A DNA stretch of 57,773 nucleotides from Bacteroidales bacterium (GTDB lineage: Bacteria; Bacteroidota; Bacteroidia; Bacteroidales; VadinHA17). Below the pieces are notes generated by a model. That model was not told the DNA's origin, did no database searches, and worked only from the letters and a program-made list of their open reading frames with translations. This document shows, in pieces, positions 53,806 through 57,773 of this stretch; within the stretch, counting starts at the first letter, position 1; each line of letters begins with the position of its first letter. The position numbers were made by a program, and so were the translations under genes. Where the stretch lies: assembly GCA_030596125.1 (NCBI GenBank), contig JAUVKT010000005.1:1-57773 (forward strand), written 5' to 3'.

Positions 53806-55107
53806 ATGACTTACGAAGAAACAGTTCACTTCCTCTATAGTTCATTGCCTGTATTTCAGCGAGTTGGGAAAGCAGCATATAAGGCTGACCTAATAACTAC
53901 ACGGGCCCTTGATGAACATATGGGAAATCCTCATAACAGGTTTAAGTCAATACATATTGCAGGTACGAACGGAAAGGGCTCTGTTTCTCATATTATTGCG
54001 TCTGTATTAAAGGAGTCTGGTTATAAGACAGGTCTCTATACATCACCGCATCTCAGGGATTTCAGAGAGAGGATTAAGGTGAACGGACTGATGGTTGATA
54101 AAGCTTATGTTGTTGACTTTGTCAAAAACAACCACGATATTATTGACTCATTAAAGCCCTCTTTTTTTGAAATGACCGTGGCAATGGCATTTCGCTACTT
54201 TGCTGATGAGAACGTGGATGTTGCAGTTATCGAGACGGGGATGGGGGGCAGGCTTGACTCTACCAATATTATTACACCTGACCTGTCGGTAATTACAAAT
54301 ATAGGACTCGACCATACCCGGTTTCTGGGTACAACCATCGAACAGATCGCTATTGAAAAGGGTGGGATAATTAAACCTGATATTCCGGTAGTTATAGGAG
54401 AAACAAATCCTTTAACCAGGGATTTGTTTAAAGAAATTGCCGGACAAAACAGAGCCGGGATATGGTTTGCCGATGAAATATGGTCTGTAATTCAGACAGC
54501 TCCCGATCCGGGTTATGGTAAGATGAGGTTGAACCTTTTTAAGGATGATGAAGCAAGGTTCACCAGTATTGTACTCGGACTGGGAGGAAATTATCAGTTG
54601 CAAAATATTCTAACTGCTGTTATGTCGATAGATATTCTCCGGAATAATTTTATAATAAGTGATGATAATATAATTTCAGGACTGAGAGATGTTATTACAA
54701 ATACCGGGTTCGAAGGCCGCTGGCAGGTAATCTCCGAAAGTCCACTGACAATCTGTGATATCGCACATAACTTTGATGGTTTAAAAAACACTTTAGGCCA
54801 GATCTTTACCCTTGGAAAAAAGAGTGTTCACTATATTATTGGTATTGCCGATGACAAGGATGTAGATATGGTATTGTCACTGTTCCCGGAAACTGGTATA
54901 TACTATTTTACACGAGCTGATATTCCAAGAGCACTGGATCCTTATGTCCTGAAAGACCACGCTGCCAGGTATAATCTTAAAGGGAATATTTCCCCCTGTG
55001 TTAAGGATGCATTTGATAGTGCTACTGAGGCTGCAGGCGAAGACGACCTGATATATATTGGAGGAAGTACTTATATAGTTGCTGATTTTTTAAATACTAT
55101 TCAATAG
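53806..55107 (+). CDS. folC: Bifunctional folylpolyglutamate synthase / dihydrofolate synthase
   Basis: 433 residues. N-terminal YEETVHFLYSSLPVFQRVGKAAYK, then the ATP-binding IHIAGTNGKGSVSHIIASVL, the YTSPHLRDFRERIKVNG motif, VIETGMGGRLDSTNII and TNIGLDHTRFLG. The C-terminal domain includes ICDIAHNFDGLKNTL. It adds glutamate to dihydropteroate and to folates. It is divergent from the phoH-like gene with about 117 AT-rich bases between them and lies 79 bases before the nucleotidase gene. Confidence 0.95.
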   Translation: MTYEETVHFLYSSLPVFQRVGKAAYKADLITTRALDEHMGNPHNRFKSIHIAGTNGKGSVSHIIASVLKESGYKTGLYTSPHLRDFRERIKVNGLMVDKAYVVDFVKNNHDIIDSLKPSFFEMTVAMAFRYFADENVDVAVIETGMGGRLDSTNIITPDLSVITNIGLDHTRFLGTTIEQIAIEKGGIIKPDIPVVIGETNPLTRDLFKEIAGQNRAGIWFADEIWSVIQTAPDPGYGKMRLNLFKDDEARFTSIVLGLGGNYQLQNILTAVMSIDILRNNFIISDDNIISGLRDVITNTGFEGRWQVISESPLTICDIAHNFDGLKNTLGQIFTLGKKSVHYIIGIADDKDVDMVLSLFPETGIYYFTRADIPRALDPYVLKDHAARYNLKGNISPCVKDAFDSATEAAGEDDLIYIGGSTYIVADFLNTIQ

Positions 55108-55186
55108 TGTTTTATTTAGTATTCCTGTTCAGCTATTGTTAAATGTATTATATTGGTCTGGAAAACCTGATATTAAATTTTTTAAC

Positions 55187-57007
55187 ATGCTATCCAAACA
55201 CAACAAAACACTGTTATTGAGTCTATTCTTTATTGGAGTTACAATTTCGGGTAAAGCCGATACAGAAAAGAGAGTTGTTATTCTGCATACTAATGATATG
55301 CATTCCCGGCTGGATGGATTTGCCCCTTCAGGGGAGTATTCGCCTCTTACTGTAAATGACGATAATACGATCGGAGGTTTCAGCCGGATTGCCGCCATAT
55401 TGAATAATGAAAAAAGTAAAGACCCCTCCTCTACGCTTGTTGTTGATGCAGGTGATTTTCTGATGGGCACAATATATCACTATATGGAGGAATATAACGG
55501 TTTTCAGTTACCCCTGATGAAGGATATGGGGTATGAATTTGTTGCAATAGGAAATCATGAGTTTGATTACGGACCGGATAAATTGGCCCTTATTATTGAA
55601 AAATCTGTTTCCGGAGGCGAGATTCCGCATCTTCTGCTTACAAATGCCGTCTTCGATGATAAAAATGATGAAGACAACAGATTTGAAGCTCTGTTTGACA
55701 GAGGAATTATTACCCGTACCGGCATAATAGAGAAGTCAGGAGTAAAGATCGGTCTCTTTTCACTTATGGGTGTCGATGCTGATGATGTAGCACCATTTGC
55801 ACCTCCTGTAACATTTGCCCGGCAAAAGAGGAGTGCAAAAAAAGCTGTTAAGCAGTTAAAGAAGGAGGGATGCGATATCATTATATGTTTGTCGCACAGT
55901 GGTGTGGAAAAAAATAAGCATGGTGAATGGGATGGTGAAGATGTAAAACTGGCCAAAAAGGTAAAAGGTCTTGACCTGATAATAAGCGGACATACCCATA
56001 CTGTACTTACTGAACCGGTGTTTGTAAAAGGCACACCTATTGTGCAGACAGGCGCCAACGGTTGTAATGTCGGCAAACTCGAAATATTAGTTAATAGTGA
56101 TGGGGTAACGGTAGAAAACTACACTCTCATTCCGGTTAATGACAATGTGAAAGGTGACGAGGAGATTCAGGCAAGAATAGATGGTCAGAAGAGAAAAATA
56201 TCCTCAAGTTTGTTTGAACCCCTGGGTTATGATGTAGAATCAGATTTGATCAGATCAGGGTACGAACTTCTATGTGACGAGTATGGAGACCTGGAGAATA
56301 GTAATCTTGGTCCCCTTGTTGTAGATGCAATCCATTCCTATATTAATATAAATAGTGCTGCAGGTACTGATATCAGTATGGTTGCTGCCGGGGTTATCAG
56401 GGACAGGGTGCCAACGGGGATGCTTTCGGTGCAGGATATTTTCAGGGTTGTGTCTCTTGGCTCCGGTGAAGATAATATTCCGGGCTATCCTCTTGCAAGG
56501 GTTTATGTAACCGGGATAGAGTTGAAAAGAATAGTTGAAATATTACTTGTTGCCTACAAATCGAGTCCGTCAAACTACTGCTATTATTCAGGGCTTGAAG
56601 TAGATTATAACCCTGATAAAGGGCTATTACGCAAAGTGAAATCTATCAGTATTACGGATAGTGATGGAGTGTCAACACCTGTTGACCTTAATAAGAAAAA
56701 TGAGAAATTGTATTCTGTCAGTGCAAATGTCTATATGCTTGAGTTTATCGGGATAATTAAGAAGACCACATTCGGACTTGTTAATGTTACTCCAAAGCAT
56801 GCTAATGGTGAACCGGTAGCTGACATGAAAAAGTCTGTTATTGATTTTGACAGGGAGCAGTCTGGTGTTCAGGAAGGTAAAGAGTGGATTGCGTTTGTTG
56901 AGTATCTGAAAAAAATGACAGATGTTGATGGTGACGATGTAGCAGATATGGATAAGTTTTATCTTAATCCTCCGCTAAGGATCAAGCCTGTGGGTATTTC
57001 AGATTAG
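55187..57007 (+). CDS. Bifunctional UDP-sugar hydrolase / 5'-nucleotidase family protein
   Basis: 606 residues from the ATG at 55187 (MLSKHNKTLLLSLFFIGVTI), which opens a signal peptide; the track's TTG at 55136 is rejected. The metallophosphoesterase domain has ILHTNDMHSRLDG, VVDAGDFLMGT, AIGNHEFDYGPDKL, CLSHSGVEKNKHG and ISGHTHTVL, giving all expected metal ligands. The C-terminal 5'-nucleotidase domain (about 360-600) includes LGPLVVDAIHSYI and YYSGLEVDYNPDKG. It hydrolyses nucleotides or UDP-sugars in the periplasm. Its TAG stop is formed at the junction with repeat copy 4. Confidence 0.92.
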   Translation: MLSKHNKTLLLSLFFIGVTISGKADTEKRVVILHTNDMHSRLDGFAPSGEYSPLTVNDDNTIGGFSRIAAILNNEKSKDPSSTLVVDAGDFLMGTIYHYMEEYNGFQLPLMKDMGYEFVAIGNHEFDYGPDKLALIIEKSVSGGEIPHLLLTNAVFDDKNDEDNRFEALFDRGIITRTGIIEKSGVKIGLFSLMGVDADDVAPFAPPVTFARQKRSAKKAVKQLKKEGCDIIICLSHSGVEKNKHGEWDGEDVKLAKKVKGLDLIISGHTHTVLTEPVFVKGTPIVQTGANGCNVGKLEILVNSDGVTVENYTLIPVNDNVKGDEEIQARIDGQKRKISSSLFEPLGYDVESDLIRSGYELLCDEYGDLENSNLGPLVVDAIHSYININSAAGTDISMVAAGVIRDRVPTGMLSVQDIFRVVSLGSGEDNIPGYPLARVYVTGIELKRIVEILLVAYKSSPSNYCYYSGLEVDYNPDKGLLRKVKSISITDSDGVSTPVDLNKKNEKLYSVSANVYMLEFIGIIKKTTFGLVNVTPKHANGEPVADMKKSVIDFDREQSGVQEGKEWIAFVEYLKKMTDVDGDDVADMDKFYLNPPLRIKPVGISD

Positions 57008-57210
57008 CAGTCCTCCCTCCTTCGCTCTCCACTTCGTTTCAAGCTTCGGAAGGGCAAAGCAGTCGGTAGTCCACAGTCTTCAGTCGGCAATCCGCAGTCG
57101 GCAATCCGCAGTCCACAGTTCACCAATTCTTCCAGTACCTGGTACCCGGTACCCGACACCCGACACCTGACACCCGGTACCCGGCACCCGGCACCCAGTA
57201 TCCAGCACCT
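57007..57210 (-). repeat. Composite intergenic repeat, copy 4 (inverted), with two heptamer arrays
   Basis: Plus-strand order: core GCAGTCCTCCCTCCTTCGC to GGAAGGGCAAAG (57007-57060), about nine CAGTCGG/CAATCCG/CAGTCCA heptamers (57060-57122), then about eleven GGTACCC/GACACCC/GGCACCC heptamers (57134-57210). The core edge starts at the stop codon of the nucleotidase gene. Nothing else was recognised up to the promoter box at 57295. Confidence 0.9.
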
Positions 57211-57294
57211 CCATTCTTCCACTCTTTTAGTCGTAACCTCTGAATCTCAAACATGATCTTTGGTACACTATTACCAAAAATCATTATTATAAGG

Positions 57295-57302
57295 TAAATT
57301 TG
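57295..57302 (+). promoter_or_regulatory. Candidate -7 box for the acyltransferase gene
   Basis: TAAATTTG matches TAnnTTTG, 27 bases before the proposed TTG start at 57330. The -33 box is not evident. Confidence 0.45.
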
Positions 57303-57329
57303 TACCTGTAATGTTAAATTCTATTGAAA

Positions 57330-57773
57330 TTGAGGACTCAATATTTTAATAAAGATGAGTATCATACTCAGGAGACTGTCCAAAAAAAGGGAATCTTCAG
57401 GACACTGAAAAGTTCAAGATTCGTTTTCCTGGTCAGATTTTTAGGTGTTATATTAAGATCCAGGCGTATGGTTAAAAAGGGTAGTTATGGCCGGCACGAA
57501 TGGTCTGAAACTTCTATGGAAGTTTTCAGACTGGTGGAAGATAGCGGGGGAATATTTCATATAAGCGGTTTTGATAATATAAGAGACCTGAATGAGCCGG
57601 TTGTTTTTATCAGCAATCATATGAGTACGCTCGAGACAATGGTGTTTCCATCCTTAATAGCTCCTTTTATGGATGCAACATTCGTTGTAAAGGATAATCT
57701 TGTCGAAAACCGGGTTTTCGGTCCTATTATAGGATCAAGGAACCCAATTGTTGTATCCAGGGAAAACTCCAGG
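57330..57773 (+). CDS. PlsC-type 1-acyl-sn-glycerol-3-phosphate acyltransferase (partial, cut by window end)
   Basis: An open frame runs to the right edge. A stop at 57315 bounds it on the left, and the only plausible starts are TTG codons; I choose 57330 (RTQYFNKDEYHTQETVQKKG). After a basic N-terminal region come WSETSMEVFRLVEDSGG, HISGFDNI, then the acyltransferase motif I region VFISNHMSTLETMVFP, with Glu in place of the usual Asp of HX4D. FVVKDNLVENRVFGPII is the usual motif II/III spacing. It should acylate lysophosphatidic acid or a related lipid at the inner membrane. The C-terminus is outside the window. Confidence 0.82.
   Translation, partial: MRTQYFNKDEYHTQETVQKKGIFRTLKSSRFVFLVRFLGVILRSRRMVKKGSYGRHEWSETSMEVFRLVEDSGGIFHISGFDNIRDLNEPVVFISNHMSTLETMVFPSLIAPFMDATFVVKDNLVENRVFGPIIGSRNPIVVSRENSR

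Noticed and set aside
57004-57222. Minus-strand ORF rich in DCGLPT
   Set aside because: It is the translation of repeat copy 4; heptamers read as periodic peptides in every frame.

Overview
The window is a chromosomal segment of a member of the Bacteroidota, most like the Bacteroidales/Marinilabiliales side of the phylum. The evidence is the type IX secretion (T9SS) and gliding genes (porU, porV, a PorP/SprF barrel, gldJ), the paired DUF6452/DUF6048 genes, start sites with almost no Shine-Dalgarno sequence, and repeated TAnnTTTG promoter boxes. Species cannot be fixed from sequence alone. No rRNA, tRNA, CRISPR array, insertion sequence or prophage was seen.

Layout. 1-3.9 kb: AT-rich; end of a phosphoesterase, an EFR1 flavodoxin-ferredoxin, a patatin/Omp85 protein and two small decayed or orphan ORFs. 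3.9-6.8 kb: a visibly more GC-rich pair (MATE exporter, DUF1846 protein) that looks imported. 7-10.8 kb: exported sugar isomerase-like lipoprotein, a 32-codon lysine-rich gene missed by the ORF track, L,D-transpeptidase, YbjQ and GNAT genes, with palindromes, hairpins and a heptamer satellite between them. 10.8-19.1 kb: four consecutive paralogous TPR plus PD40 beta-propeller genes on the minus strand, each ending in a different C-terminal module. 19.4-30.4 kb: a glycosyltransferase fusion, aminotransferase, recR, symporter, DUF6452/DUF6048, acyl-CoA synthetase, alaS. 30.5-35.8 kb: plus-strand run of two M23 peptidases, CapA, MerR, Nif3-like and zinc-ribbon genes. 36-38.5 kb: hutU and a CoA-binding protein. 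38.5-47.6 kb: T9SS/gliding locus, with porU-porV-ispF-CoA-binding leftward and porP-like, gldJ, murF rightward. 47.7-53.7 kb: a tightly packed minus-strand series (PhoH, SixA-like, mtaB, suhB-like, lipid A-type acyltransferase, GT2). 53.8-57.8 kb: folC, 5'-nucleotidase and the start of a PlsC-type acyltransferase.

How it works together. Much of the window concerns the envelope: T9SS maturation and signal removal (PorU/PorV), gliding/secretion lipoprotein GldJ, peptidoglycan synthesis and remodelling (MurF, M23, L,D-transpeptidase), lipid and surface polysaccharide transferases, and a four-gene set resembling the T9SS peptidoglycan-linking protein PorE.

The two most unusual signals are: (a) the graded four-member TPR-propeller operon at 10.8-19.1 kb; and (b) a family of four modular intergenic repeats (about 10.2, 19.3, 35.9 and 57.0 kb). 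Each repeat has a conserved core of about 50 bp next to the 3' end of a gene, followed in fixed polarity by CCGACTG/GAAGACT-type heptamers and then by a different simple-sequence satellite, mostly also with a 7-nt period.
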